DNA of 64,000 nt from Rhabdornis inornatus (taxonomy: Eukaryota > Chordata > Aves > Passeriformes > Rhabdornithidae), in the NCBI GenBank assembly GCA_013397075.1, contig VWZS01010096.1, positions 496,001-560,000 of the forward strand, written 5' to 3'. The translations under genes and the position numbers were made by a program. Shown here piece after piece: positions 1-13,490 of this stretch. The notes below the pieces were generated by a model. The model was not told the origin of the DNA. It did not search any database and worked only from the letters and a program-made list of their open reading frames with translations. The first letter of the stretch is position 1. Each line of letters starts with the position of its first letter.

Positions 1-299
1 CACAAACATTTCTGTACTGACCCCATAACCCTCACTACTGACACTCACAAGCCCAGGCCCTTTTCCATCCCAAAAGAATCCCACTCAAGCTGGAGCTGGA
101 CTATCCCTCACCACAGAACCAACCACTGCTACAAATTCCCATTTTCTGGAGAGCACACATAGATTGAAAGACTCCCACCCCCCCAAAAAACCTTCACAAA
201 TTAAAAGCCAATCTATCCACTATCAGAGTCAAAATCCGTTCAAATGAAGGAAGGGTGAAGGCAACGCACGTACAAAAAGAGGCTGCAGAGGTCAGATTG

Positions 300-1677
300 A
301 AGGTTTTGTTCTTCTTTTCTTTTTTTATTACAAAAAAAAAAAAAAAACAACCTATTCAGAAGAAGTCCAAATGCAACGGAATATAACTGGCACCATCTAA
401 GATACCCAAGTGTAAAATCCCAGAACGTTTGAACCCCCCAGCAGGAGCTGGGAGTGCCAGGGCTGGCTGGGAGGGACAGGTGGCCTCTCCCTTCCCTTCT
501 CCTAGCCCCCATCCTGGCTGGATGGCAGGCAGCCCGAGAGAGCCAGGACACAACAGTGGCATCAACGGTCTCTGTAAAACCATTCAGTTGGAGAAACTAC
601 GAACATCATGGAAAAAAAAAATCTAAAACTTCTCTTCTTTTTTTTGTTCTTCTTTTTTTTTTTTTTTTAGCCTTTATCAAAAGCCCTGCTTTAGTGCCAT
701 GCTAGCCCTGCTGGACAGGTGACACAGCCACAGCTCTGTCCGGAACGCTGTTGACCAGTCAACTCTTGGTTCAGGACACCTTCCTCCCACTCCGAGCGTG
801 TCACGACCACCCGAGTTACAGTGACAAATGCTTCTGCAGGCTTCCCGCTCTGGGAACCCCTTCCTGCAAGCTCCACTCCATGCTGGAACAAATCTCATCC
901 GAGTCTCCCTCCAAGTTCACCCTCAGTCCCACCTGGAGGCCTCTGACAGCATCCGCAAGAGCTCTGCCCGCTCTGGCCGGATGAGGCGTTGGAACGTCAT
1001 CTCTTCAAGAAAAAAACACTTTCATATATAATTTTTTTTTTTTGCTGTTTTTATATTTAAATAGAAAAATACTACTTCACTCTGTGTTATGAGCCAGAGA
1101 TCAGTTGACTTCCAGTGACAGAACCAAGAGTTCTCCTCAATGCTCCTACGCTGAGCTCAGTGCCAGAAGATTCCCAGAAACCTCAGAGTGGCCGGAGGGC
1201 GACGATGTCCCCGTCACGTCCCCACACACGCACAGCTCCCGTCATCACAGCTCCCATCTTCCCTTCTCCACAGAGAGGAACCAACCTTAGAGAGCCACCA
1301 GTCTGCAGAGAGCCAGCAGCAGGGCTGGTCCCCCAAATCTGGCTCTGTTTTAAGCTTTCTCCTCTCCTACACGCTTTCAGCGTGTGCAGTCTGTCCCTGG
1401 AAGCCACTGGATCCCATCGGATGTACACATGAATTAGACAAAAAAATAAAACAGTGGTTAAAAGTTCTCTAACACCCCGTCCTCCTCCTGTCTTCTGAAG
1501 AGTCAATGACAAACAGACACGGATAAAACTAAACCTGCCCTCCTCCCCACCTCAAGACAACAAGAGTTACTGAGACACGAAACATGTTATCTTGTACCCT
1601 CGGGATTACATCTAGAAGGGAAGCTTAGGGGCGCGGGGAGCGCGGGGGGAGGCGGTGTCTGCGGGGCGCACTCTGCC
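300..1677 (-). other. GLUL: GLUL 3' UTR (inferred)
   Basis: Non-coding sequence downstream of the GLUL stop, ending at a minus-strand AATAAA at 329-324. It contains several A/T homopolymers (for example around 331-346, 650-669 and 1031-1042). The exact cleavage point near 300-310 is inferred. Small open frames here are short, uncoupled to splice sites and not supported as genes. Positions 1-299 hold nothing I recognise. Confidence 0.6.
324..329 (-). terminator. GLUL: Poly(A) signal AATAAA for GLUL
   Basis: The plus strand reads TTTATT, giving AATAAA on the coding strand about 1.35 kb after the stop codon. It is the only canonical signal I found in the region suited to a long GLUL 3' UTR. Confidence 0.5.
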
Positions 1678-4600
1678 TTAGTTCTTGTACTCAAAAGGCT
1701 CGTCCCCGGTTTCGTTGAGGAGACACGTGCGGACCAGCGCCTCTGTCACGGCGTAGGGGTCGCAGTTGGCGGAGGGCCGGCGGTCCTCGAAGTAGCCCTT
1801 CTTCTCGTGGCCCACGTTGCGCGGGATGCGGATGCTGGCGCCGCGGTTGGCCACGCCGGCCGAGAACTCGTTGATGTTGGACGTCTCGTGGAAGCCCGTC
1901 AGGCGCCTGGCATTGTCCAGCCCCCCCTTGGGGTCGTAGGCACGGATGTGGTACTGGTGGCGCTTGCTCAGCTTCTCGATGGCCTCCTCAATGTGCCTGC
2001 AGAGGGAGGGAGGGGCAGGAGTGGCACAGTGAGGGACAGGACGAGCTGAACGCCTCTGGAGTGCCGTGTCAAAGTGACAACAAGATGAATCGATGTCCCC
2101 AAGCCACTTTGTGATGATGCTTTGTTCCCCACAACCCACTTGGCTGTTCATCCCAACACAGGGTTTCTCTCCGCTCCTGCTGCTGACCCAGGCTAAGCAT
2201 CCTCATGGCCAAATGCCACAGGCTCCCTAAGGAGTGACACCACCAGTTAAACTTCCCACTTTCACCTGTTCTCGGAGGGGAGAGCTCTCAACACTGGAGT
2301 TTCTATTCATGAGGCTTGCACAGTCACGGGCTGTCCCATTATCTCAGGGCAGCACTAAGATTAAGGCAAGAAAACAGAGCTGCCAGGATGGATCCCTCCA
2401 CACAGCTCCAGTGACACAGGGTCCCTGACTGCACTCAGCACAGCAGTCCCGTGCAGGAACTCATGGTTTGCATTTTTAGGATGTTCACCTTTAAAAAAAC
2501 ATGGCAGCCTTGCCCAGATGAAGCAAACAGTCTCTTTCATCATGGCTATAAAAATATAATTTAAAAAGCCCTGTGCTGAGTTTGTTTGTTTGTTCCCAGC
2601 ACTGAGAGGTCAGGAGCTGGACAGGCTGTTAGGGATAGCTGCATCCTGTACTTCCACCAGCACTGGTGGAGCTGTACTGCTGGCTGAATCATCCACCAAG
2701 TACCAAGACAAGAATGTATCATTATAAAAAATACATATTAAGAAAAAAAGAAACCACAAAAAAAAAAAAAAAACCAAGAAAACCCCATCCAGAAGACTCA
2801 GATGTCATGCCAAGCACAAACTCCCATGTCATCCAAAGCGTTGCAAAATCCTGCTGCCAGTAAACAACCCAAACACTTACTTGAGACCTCCTTCTTCCCT
2901 CATGCTCTTGGTGCTGAAGTTGGTGTGGCAGCCAGCACCGTTCCAGTTGCCAGGGATGGGTTTGGGATCGAAGGACACCACGACCCCGAAGTCCTCGCAC
3001 ACCCGGTGCAGGATGAAGCGCGCGATCCAGAGGTGATCCCCCATCTCAATCCCTTCGCATGGTCCCACCTGGAACTCCCACTGCAAGGAGGAGGCGTCAG
3101 GGGCTCAGTGGGGTGGAGACAGGCACCTCCCACCCCCTGATGCTGGGCACAGCCACACAGCTCAGAGCAGGCAGACACAGCTCCCACTGCCTGGGGTTTT
3201 TCCACGCTGCTCTCTCGCTCCATGAGGTGTCTCAGAATGATTTACCTGGGCTGGCATCACCTCTGCGTTGGTTCCTCCGATTTTCACGCCAGCATAAAGG
3301 CACGCTCGGTAGTGAGCCTCCACAATGTCCCTGCCATAGGCTTTGTCTGCCCCCACACCGCAGTAATATGGACCTGCAACAGCACAGGAGAACATCAGCC
3401 TCCACAGGGAAAAACGCTGACATTCAGTGAAGACCCAGCACGCACAGAGAACTCCTCAAAAGCCCCAAGATCTGCTTTTCATGGAAGAACTAGCAGGGTA
3501 GAACACTGACCGAGAGCAAGGTCCCCCTGAGTTTAAGTCCCCTGCAGACCAACAAACCAAGCAGCAAATTTGGATGTGGCCAATCCCCACCTCAACCTTT
3601 CTGTGACAAATTTAATCTCGTGGTTAGTTTTTGCCAATATCCTGATTTCTACCGTCCACCTTCAGTTCTAGGAACACCTCGGATCCCTCAGCTGGCCTGA
3701 AGCTGTGCCACACAGATTTCAGTTCCAACACTCCTGACTTGGTCCAGGCTCCTGAAAGATTACCTTGGGGTCCAGGGAAGCCATTGGACGGCCAGCCAAA
3801 TGGATGTCCATCTGTCCCCAGGAGAGTGTACTCCTGCTCCATCCCAAACCAGGGGTGCTGGTTGGACACCATGTCCATAATCCTCCTGCAGGTGTGCCGG
3901 AGATTTGAATCTGGAACAGAAAAGAGACATGAGGCTCATGAGCACCTCCACCTCCACTCCCCAGTTCCACTCATTTTACAGTCTGAGTCCCAGCAGCGTT
4001 GAAGAATCCCAAGCCCAGCCCTTTGTCCATCACCAGCACTTTGTCTGCCCTCTGCTTTCAAGGCAGGGGTTATTTCTGTGTCATGCTAAGGGCACAGACA
4101 GCACTTGGGCAGGTCTCCCATTCCCCTTCCCTGGAACATCACCTCCACCAGGAGAAGGTCCTTTCATTCACCTGCAGACTGGCGGTTGTATTTGAAGACC
4201 TCACAGAGAACGAGTTTGTTGGGGTCCTTGCGGAAAGGGTCCCGAAACATGGCAGCAGGTCGCAGGTACATGTCACTGTTGGAGCCTTCAGACTGGTAGG
4301 TGCTGGAGCCATCAAAATTCCACTCAGGGAGATCTGGAGCAAAGAGAGCAACCAGCCACAGTGACCCAGGTCCCCAGGGAGGGCTTCCTACCACCCCCAG
4401 TAAGACAGAGGTGAAGATGCTCATAGAGAATAGGTTTAATCCCAGCTCAGCTGATTTTGTTCCAAGTGGGGGAAGCAAAAAAAAAAAAAAAAAACCCACC
4501 CAAAACAAGTAAAAAAACCCCAGGAGTGCAAAACTCCCCAGCCACCCTGAGAAATAACAAGTTGCTGGGCTGCTGGCCAAGCCTGAGTGAACAGAGTAGC

Positions 4601-5676
4601 ACTGAGGACATTTCCCATGTCACAACAACCACAGGGAAGAGCAAAGCACCCGGTCCCCTCGGCTGGGAGAGGGCAGACCACGAGCCATCTTCCAGCTGTG
4701 GGAATGAGGGGAGCCATGGAATACCCTCAATCATGCTACAAGGCCTGAGGAAGGTGGGGAGGCAAATCACAGAGAGGTGGAATCTCATATGGAAAGGGAG
4801 TGTGGCCCCTCGCCTACCCCTCCATCCTGAGCACTGCCCTCCAGGTCAAAGCCCAGAACTCCACCCGGGCAATGCTATCTCCTCCATATCCCAGGAGGAA
4901 AGAGGGAGGATGGGAAGCACAAAGATTTCAAAGGAGCTGTGCCAACCACTCCCTCAGAGGGAAAAGGGGAAAGGAGAGAGGGGAAAAGGAAAAAAAAAAA
5001 TAAGGAAAGAAAAAAGATAATTCTGCTCAGTAACACACAGTATTTTCATTTCATAACTGTCTCCAGCCAGCTCCATGGCAACCTGGGGAAAATCCTAATG
5101 CTATTATTGTGTAAGCTGGGACTGTTTGTTCTGAGGGACACAAGCTCTTAATTACACCGGATAGCTCCATTCTTTCCCCTGCACTTTCTTCTGCCAAACT
5201 ACTTCCGGCCAAAACGAGTACTCGAGAGTCAATGGGCAGCCGAGCCCCTGCCAACAGCCCCCAGCCCCTGCCAACAGCCCCTCCACGCAGGGACAGCACC
5301 AAGGACGGGCTCCCAGCCCCAGGCATCTCCCTGAAACTCCACATCTGGAGGGCTGAGAACATTCCCCTGCAGTGTCTGGGGAAAGAGGTAACTGGAAGGG
5401 CACGAGGAGGAATGTCTTCCCTAAAAACCATCCTTCTGCCACGGGAAGAGAGAAATGGCATCCTTCCTCCACCTGGTGAGGGGCCACGAGTGCTGCACCT
5501 GCCCTCTCACCTTCCAGGCTCTTGGGCTCGTGGTCCAGCGTGCGGGTTTTGCAGCGGAGGTGCTCCCCCGTGCCGTCGATCCAGATGTACATGGCCTGGA
5601 CCTTCTCCCCCTGCGGCAGCTTCATGTACATGTGCTTGATGGCTTTGCTCAGGTGGGAGCTCGCTGAGGTGGCCAT
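1678..5676 (-). CDS. GLUL: Glutamine synthetase, complete 373-residue CDS in six coding exons
   Basis: Catalyses ATP-dependent condensation of glutamate and ammonia to glutamine. Coding exons, in transcript order: 5676-5511, 4333-4172, 3910-3764, 3373-3246, 3080-2881 and 1996-1678 (stop TAA at 1680-1678). All introns are GT-AG, phases agree, and the sum is 1122 nt, exactly the vertebrate length of 373 residues. Landmarks fall at the expected positions: E134 and E136 in MEQEY, E196 in NAEVMPA, E203, H253 in NWNGAGCHTNF, and the C-terminal YFEDRRPSANCDPY block, ending in EYKN. The start codon is preceded by GCC and followed by G (good Kozak context) and matches the family start. The N-terminus (MATSASSHLSKAIK) keeps K11 and K14, which in the human enzyme are acetylated before cereblon-dependent turnover. 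In birds the liver enzyme is reported to be mitochondrial; three lysines and no acid in the first 23 residues fit a weak targeting peptide. No break or frameshift is seen. Confidence 0.97.
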
Positions 5677-5701
5677 GGCTGCAGTCCTGACGAGGGGGTT
5701 C
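5677..5701 (-). other. GLUL: GLUL 5' UTR part of the first coding exon
   Basis: A pyrimidine-rich tract ending in AG at 5703-5702 is an acceptor 25 bases upstream of the ATG. The start-codon exon is therefore spliced to an upstream non-coding first exon, as in other vertebrate GLUL genes. Confidence 0.75.
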
Positions 5702-6439
5702 CTGCAGGGGGGAAGCACAAACAGCCCCAGCTGTGAGCCTTTTCCTGCGTTCCCACATTTTTCATCCCCTCTCCCCACCCTCCCAAAAAGGCCAGGGAGG
5801 AGCACGAGACAGCTCAGCCACCACAGGGCTGGCTGCCATCTCCAGCGGTTCCCTGTCATTTCTCAGGGAGAACACACAGGCAGATGCTGGCAGCCAGGAA
5901 AGCCCTGCTCCAGAAACCCTTCAAAAGAGTCCTATTAATACCCAAACTCCTGCTACTAAACCAGAGCAACAGACTTCCAAAGGGCTCCTTAGCCCCACGT
6001 GAACTTTTCACCTCCACACTCTGCTCCAGAGCAAGGCTAATGCAAGGAGAGCTTAGCTGGGGCTTTCTTAATAAATCTGCATCATCGAGCAGGGCTTTTC
6101 TGCCCCAGCTGCCTTCCCAGCCCGGCTGAGGTTATCCAAGCCCGGTCCCAGGGCAGCAGGAAAGCAACAGGCAGCACACTGAGCCATGAGCACCCCAGGC
6201 AGCGAGGGCGAGGCTGGATGGGCCAGAGTGGCTCTAGAACCAGCGGCTGGAAGCTGCAGCATCCCCAGAGCCCTGGGAGCCGGGCTCCCAGCGCCAGCCA
6301 GCCCACTCGTGTCCGACCCACGGCAGCGGGCTCCACGCGTGTTTTCCAGGGAGCTTGGAAATGCCAACAGTTTGGAAACGCGGACTGACTTGGGAAGTCG
6401 CTCCAACATGCCGTTCGCCTGCGGGGGGGCTTGGGATGA

Positions 6440-6900
6440 GCTGACCCCAGCGCATCCCGCTGCGGCTCCCAGCGCCCCGCTGCCCTGTCAGAGCATCCCC
6501 CAACGCGAGCATCTCCTGGCAGCGAGGGAGTCCCCGCGCTGCAGGCAACAGCTGAAGAGCCTCGTGGGGGTAAAAAAAAAAAAAACAACCGCAANNNNNN
6601 NNNNNNNNTGCCCCGGCAAAGGGGGGAGCGCTGCCGCTTGCCCCGCACTCGGTTGGAGGGGGTGGGTGGGTGCGGAAAACTGCGGAAAGCGGAGGGTTCG
6701 GGTGGGTTTTGGGTCTTTTTAACAACGCTCCCGACCGGAAAAAGAGCCCCTGGTCCCTGGTCAGGTGGGAGCGGATCCAGCGCTTTCCGCAGCGTTTACA
6801 TTAGCGGCTGCCTTGGCACGGCTCGCAGGGATGGAAACCGGCCACCCCGGGAGAACGGGGAGAGACAGGGACGAGGGAGCTCCACCGAGGCCCGGGCACA
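6440..6900 (-). promoter_or_regulatory. GLUL: CpG-dense candidate GLUL promoter and first exon, with an assembly gap
   Basis: GC-rich sequence with many CpGs about 0.8-1.2 kb upstream of the coding start. On the minus strand a TTAAAAAG element at about 6722-6715 could serve as a TATA-like box, which would place transcription start near 6690-6680. A run of N at 6595-6608 interrupts the place where the first exon and its donor would lie, so the exon cannot be read. A second CpG-rich patch at about 8330-8450 has a possible minus-strand donor (ag/gtgagc near 8447-8441) and is an alternative first exon. Both placements are inference. Confidence 0.35.
6595..6608. other. Assembly gap of 14 N
   Basis: Fourteen undetermined bases, preceded by a 14-base A-run interrupted only by its flanks, inside a GC-rich stretch. 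The true length of missing sequence is unknown. Confidence 0.99.
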
Positions 6901-9606
6901 GGGTGCCAACTTTTGGGAGGGGGACAAGAGCCTCGGTGCCCCGCTTCTCCTCCTTGGAGCAGGTCACAGCCTCCAGCACCTGGATTTGCAAAGCCTCACT
7001 GCAAGGGACAGGATCGCTCACTGTCACTCGAGGGAGGAGAGATCCAGCCCCACCATGGGAGCACCCACTCCAGCACCCAGCAAACCGCAGGCAGTGCCCA
7101 GTATTTTTCCACCCCACCGGGTCGCTTGTCCTATCTCCTGCAACTCCGTGCAACTCCCAGCCCGGATCCAAGGGGCAGGGGAGCCACGCCAGCAGGATCA
7201 GACGGAGCTGCCACCCGTGTGTGTGCACACGCTGAGGGCACACGCCACTCACACGCCTGCCACGGAGCCGCAGGATCCTGCTCTTCCCATGCCAGCCTCG
7301 GGGAAATGGCACCGAAACCGCCATTCCTCGAGATGCTGGAGCCTCCTGGCCATCACAGCCACCCCGCCGCGGACACAGCCACTGTACAGCCAGAATCAAA
7401 AGGGAAAATGGCCAGGGAGAGCCGGATTCTCAGGCGGGAGGAGGTGGAGGCGCTGGCCAAAACCACGGTTTGATTTATCGCCCATCTCAAGAGCCAGAAT
7501 CCCCACCCTCCCTGCGGGGACAACTTGGCTCAATCCCCACTACCACCTTGGAGCAGCCATCAGTGTGTGGCAATCCCCCGAGGCTGTCCAGAACAAGGTG
7601 AAATTCAGGTGTTCTTCTCCTGGAATTGCTTGGGCAAGGCAGAGCCACGGAGCATTGCAACACCCTCCCCTCAGCACCCCAGAAAGTGCCTCCTGCCAGC
7701 ACCCCAGTTCCTGCACCCTGTGCACAGAGAAATGGTTCCAACACACAAAGAAACGTGGTGTTTTACCCACGGAAATGAGCTCAGGAACTCACGTTCAGCC
7801 CAAGTTCAGCTGTGGTCGCCCAAATGTAACAGCTCAGCTGGAGCAAAAGGAAGCAGAGCAGGAGCTGGTGCCCAAAATAGCTCCCGTAAAGGGGAGCTGT
7901 CAAGCCACAGGCAACGTAAAGCAGTGTCCAGCCCTCTTCCCTAGGTTCGTTGAGTGTTTTTGTAATCGGGACACTGAGAACTCCGATAACTCCAAATTCT
8001 TGGAATTACGCCTGCTACCTGCTAATTTCCCAGTAACTTCGTCCACTTTTGGCTGCGAACAAGCCCAGATGTTTACAAGTGGAAGCCGCTGAGCAGTGGG
8101 GTGACCCCCGTGCCGTGCAAGCCTCGCGGCTTGGCAGCTCCAGCCAACCCTGAGGGCAAGCGGGGAGCAAAGGCAGCTTGGCAATGTAAACATCGTCTTT
8201 CCATCCCAAAAATCCATGCCGGGCAGCAAAGCCCAGCCTGGGAGGGACTCCCAGGGTGGGCAAGGCTGTGATGGCGGGAGTGGGAGGATGGAGCTGCCAG
8301 CCGCGGGAGGGTTTGGTCCTGGCTTATGCCCAAGCCCCTGTGCTCGCCCTGCACAAGTTGTTTACGAGCCAGCGGAGAAGCCGCAGCCGCGGACCCAGCG
8401 CCCTCTCCCGGGAAGCGCTCCCGAGCCTCCTCGCTGGGCTCACCTAGCTTGTTTACCGCCTGCCTTCCTTCCCCTCCTCCCTTCCGGCCTGGCTTCATTT
8501 TTTTGGGAAAGCCTGCTCAGGCTGAGCTTTGGCCCAGCTGCGTGCTCCAGTGACCCTCGGTGTGGCCGACAAAACTCTCCTCGGGGAGCTGGGGAGGGCT
8601 CGGTGCCAACAGGTGACACGACCCATGGGTGGATTGAAATCCGCCTTCAAAGGGCCACACGCACAGCCAGAGGGTGAGACAACGTCCCCTTCCAGGGGCG
8701 AGTCCCAACTGGCACAGGTTTTTCCTTCTTCCTCCTATTAATTTGTGGGAACACCTTTATTGGCCGGGCCTGGCACTTCCTGCCAGCACAGTTTGATATC
8801 CTGAGAAAAGTGCCAAGGTTGGGAAGTGGCTGGTGAGTTATGAGGGTTGGGTAGGCTGGACTTTGCAGCCTCCTGCCTCCAAGGCAGCTGGGCAAACCCT
8901 CAGGGACAGGGCACAGCCAGGTCCCTGCACTCTCCAGGAAAGGTTTGGGCACCAGGACGAGTTTCTCTCAGGTAGCATGAGACATGCCTGCCCTTTTCCA
9001 GCTCCAGCCAGCAGCCAGTAAAGAATCAAGGCTTCCCTCTCCACTGTGCCTTGCCGGGGCTGCTGTGACCCATCCCTTGTCCGTGGGTCCCCCTCCATCC
9101 CTGTCCTCCATTTGGGAATGCCTTAAAATGCAGAAATGTTACAGCATTGTGGGGGTAGGAGGATGGGTGGGAAGAGGAGGGTGGCAACTTGAGGGTTAAA
9201 TAGACAGGGTATGAAATTTCCCTGTGGCTCAGGCCCTGGGGCAGGTGGCTGGTGGCTTTGCTCCTGCAGTGCTGGGACATTTCCCAGCATTTTCCCAGCA
9301 TTGTGGGGCCATCTCCAAGGGTGGCCCCTCACCACAGATCTTGGGATCTCAAGCCCAACAGATTGCAGACCCGGACTGCTGAGCCCAGACACCCATTGGT
9401 TTTTCACCAGCACTAACGAAAAATACTGAAGTAGAAAGGAATGTTGGTTTTGGGGTTTTTTTCCCCCAATGGAGATGTCACACAGGGAGGAGGAATTGCT
9501 CATTTTGTTGTGATGATTAGGCCCCAGGAGGAGGCTGGACACACCCAAAATGCCCCAGCCTCCAGCAGTGGCACAGCTGGGAGGGAAGAGGGATGGGCAT
9601 AACATC

Positions 9607-9705
9607 ATGGAATCACAGAATGCTTTGGTTTGGTTTGGAAGGGACCTGAAGGTCATCAAGTCCAACCCCTGCAATGAGCAGGAACATCTTCAGCATCTCT
9701 CCTCT
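9607..9705 (-). repeat. CR1 LINE 3'-end fragment
   Basis: Contains 'aatcacagaatgctttgg' followed by 'ttggaagggacctgaaggtcatcaa' and 'gtccaacccctgc', the reverse complement of the typical avian CR1 3' end. It is about 100 bp and heavily truncated, as most CR1 copies are. Confidence 0.85.
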
Positions 9706-12700
9706 CCCCAAGCTCAACAGTCAAGACATTCCTAAACTGAGCTATACCACTTTCAGAGGCATCCAGGGAAGCGCTTTGGGCTGGGAGGTCCTGCACGAGG
9801 AACTGAACTGCGCCCAAGTGACATCAGCCAGGAGCTGGCTGTCCTGGTGTTGCATCACCTCCATCTCTGCCCACCCCTGGGCACAGCTGCCTCTGCTTGG
9901 ACCCGTGACAGCGGCTCCTGGTGGGCTCCCGAGGTGCTCCCAGGCTGTGACACCTGGAGGTGCAGCGTGTTTCACCCACGACTAGCCACAGGAGGGCTGG
10001 AAACATCCACCTAACACCTGAGCAAGCGCTTAGTTCAGAAGTGACCGAGGACAGGGAGCTGGCCATGGGGTAGGGGGATGAATGCCCCGGGAGGGACTGA
10101 CCTTGTGCAAGCTGCAGTGGCCGACCGGTCTCCCCCGGAGCGCTGCAGGAGGCTGACGAAACCCCCCGAGGCAGGCAGGCAGTAGCTGCTGGCCCTGGCT
10201 GTGAGCAAACATTGCACGCTCCGCAGCAGGCCCATGCTCCCTTTGAAGATGCTGCCAGGGTCAAGGGTGGCCGTGGGCTGGTGGCCAGAGGGCTTTCAGC
10301 TTTCCAGAGCAGATCACCTGGGCTGCACTAAAGTGCAGTTTAGGAAAGCAAATTTATAAGTGCAAACATGCAGAGGAACATGCAGAGTGGAAAAAAAAAA
10401 ACAAACCTCCCTCCCCATTCAGCTCCCCAGGATGCACAGAGGGAAGAGGGACCTTGGGGCACGGCTCCCAGGACAGCCCAGGTGCTGCCACCTCCCTCCC
10501 CACCCCTTTCTGAGCCACCTGGGTGCCTGTGCCCACCGCCCACCTTGCCACCCCTCCCAGGAAGCCATGGCATTGCTCCATGCTCCAGCAGCCCCTTGCC
10601 CAGATCCAGCAGCATTCCCGGCAGGCAGCCCCTACCTGCTGCTCCGCAGACCTTGCCCGGGGGCCGAGCGCCTTCCCCGAGCACGTGCTTGCCTTCAACA
10701 GCGGCCCGGGGGGAAGCTGGAAGATGAGAACATCAGGGGCAGGCGGGATTTGAGACCTAGAAATTGCTTGGCTCAGTTCGCTCTGTACAAGGGTGGAGAA
10801 TATCCCAGGGAGTGCTCAGCACATGCCTTTCCCCGCAGTTGGAAATCGGTCACGCTGTGCATTGGCAGGGTTGTTTTTCTTGGGGTTTTTTTCCCCCCAT
10901 TTTCTTTTTCTATTGTTCACACTGTTAAAAGCACTCCCAGCCAGGTTTGGGGTTGTGTTAGCTGTGGCTGGCACGTTAATTTAAGCCTGACACACCTCAC
11001 AACTCCGTAAGTGAGAGTACAGAAATCCTCAAACTGCTGCCTAAGTGGATTAAGTGGTGAATCTGGGCCTGACATTGTAAATTACAGAAGGTAATAGCAA
11101 AGTGCCGCTGCCCACGTCCCTCCCTTGTGGCTGAATTAGGTCCCTGTCCTGCCACAACACATACTTAACCCGGGCTGCTGAAGTCAACAGCCCCAGAGGA
11201 TTGGATAAGGTTACACCAGTAGTTCTGCTTCAGCTGGAGGGGAGACAAGTGAAGGCAGAGCCTGCCACAGGGGCTGTCAGGTGTAGGGGACAGAGCCCAG
11301 CCTGCACAGACAGTCCCAAGAAAGGAAACCACAGACAGACGGATACAGGCTCAAAAATACTCCCAAAGGAGACATCAGTGGTGTCCCTGCTGAGCAAACA
11401 GATCTTGTGGACTCAGGAGCACGGAAATCAAATATGAAAAATAATTGTTACATGTTCAAGAAAGGAATGAATATTTAAGGCTGAACTGGAATTCCTCAGG
11501 CCTTGGGCAACTCCAGTTTTAAGGCACTGTGGGCATAATGTCCTATGAACCATTTATATGAAAACAGGATGAGGCTGTACAGGGGGGGGAAATCCCAAAT
11601 CTTCCCCCAAAAGCTCATGGTAGGGGTGTAATACTTATGTTAGAGGGGAGAGCAGGTTTGTGCACTCAGGCTGGAGTTTCCAAGATTTCTGTGTCTCCAG
11701 ACCATCACCCAGAACCAGAAGCAATGCTGAGATGTCCGGGGTGTGTGGGAAACCACCCCCACCCTCCTGATGGCGCCAAAAGGGACAGGCTGGGCTGCTG
11801 GGGGAGGCTGTGAGTGGCCAGTGACCACAGGCAGTGAGGTTGACGTGTTTGGGCAGCCTTGGACTTTGCCACCGTGGGGAGCAGTGCCAGCTGATGTTGG
11901 GCAAGGAGAAAAATCCCAGCGCCATCCCCTCTGCCGCCCTGGGAACGTGAGGCTCTGCCACTCATCACCTCAGGGCTGCCAAGGGAGGGCTGCTCCTTGT
12001 GCCAGGGACAGGGGACGTGGGTGACTCAGGCTGGAGCAGAGGGGGAACGAAGCCCTCCTGACGTGTTTGATGTTGCAACCCTGCCCTTATCTTTTTATGG
12101 AGTCCAGCTACTCCGAGCTTCCTTCTAAATCTGGGCTGTGCTCATGTGTCCACCTCTTTTTTTCAAGCCTTTTTTGGTTTTTCCTAAATAGCCACCCAGC
12201 TCACGTGAGCTCCTCTTGTGAGGAGGAGACAATGTGCCCTGGGAAAACCTGGGAAGCTGCAGCCGGGCTGAGGAGAGCTCCATCCTGCCAGACCTCTTGG
12301 GGTCTCCTCTTGGGGAGAAACTCCGTGGAAATGGGCCTGTGCCCTCCCAGAGTGACCATGTTGGCCAATTCCTGCTCCTAACTTTAGTTTTTTCCTGGTA
12401 GAAGCCATCACAGTCCCGCTGAGTTCAGTCCAGAGCTGAATGAGCACCCAAGGAGCCACCCCAGCCTCTGAGGATCCAACTGGGCATCTGCTCAGTTGCC
12501 AACTGGAAAATGTGGGGGTTTTTTAAGTTCTGACCTTTCTCTGAGGACTTTTGAGTCTTTTAGGTGTGAGACAGCCACCACTCCAGTTCATTCCTAACCC
12601 TCCCTCTCATCTCTTGGGCTCAGCAGCATAAATCTTTATGGATCCATGACCGGAGCTACTCCTCCCCAGGGTTTTCCATAACTCATTCCACCAGCTCCGC

Positions 12701-13490
12701 CTGGCACCACTGGGACGTGCAGGGGTTTTGTGGCTCACGGCTGCCCCTTCCCCACATCAGTTTGGGTTTTGGCACCGTGGCCAGCCCGTGTGGCTGGGCT
12801 GTGGCCGAGGGAAGGTGAGTGTACATCCCCGAGAGGCTGTGCCGGTCGCCCAGCGCTGTCCCCCTGGGGTCCCTAGCACCAGCCCCAGAATCAGTTCGGA
12901 GCTGTCCCTGTGTCACTGGCGCTGTCACAAGCTGCTCGCTGAGATGCAGAGCCCTGCTGCTGCTGCTGCTGGGAACAGCTTCGCATTCCTGATTTGACAG
13001 CGCCACCTCGTGAGGTGGCCCCGCTCCTGGGGACACTGTGGGACACTGTCCTGCCCCTCTGCTGCCTGTGCAGAGCGCGGGTGCCCCCGGGTCTGGCACC
13101 ACGGCATTACAAAGAGCAGGATCAAACACCCACCTGGGGAGCAGGTTCTTCCTCCTGCCAGGGAACGCAGGTCACTCCTGCTGCAGGACGGGTTCCTTCT
13201 TTTCCTCCTCCGTCTCCTTCTCCTCTTCCAATGGGAGGGTCTCCAAGGTTGGGTCTCAGCCCCAGATCTGATGAGGAAAGACGGCTGATAAGAAATCCGT
13301 GGGCTTGGTCTGTTCGGAGTCTCCTGTGAAATTCCCAATCCGAGCAGATGGACCGACAGCGACCACGCCCAGCCCTGAGGTACCACCTTGCTTTGAAGGC
13401 AAGAAGTTTGCCCCAACAGGGAGAGGGGAAAGGTTTCATTTCAGGACTGCCCGAGTGTGTCTGCAGGGCTGGCGATTTAAAAAGTGACAT

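Noticed and set aside
6638..8092. 484-codon plus-strand open frame upstream of GLUL
   Set aside because: Lies in CpG-rich DNA opposite the GLUL promoter, has no recognisable domain, and has Pro/Ser/Arg-rich composition typical of chance frames in GC-rich sequence.
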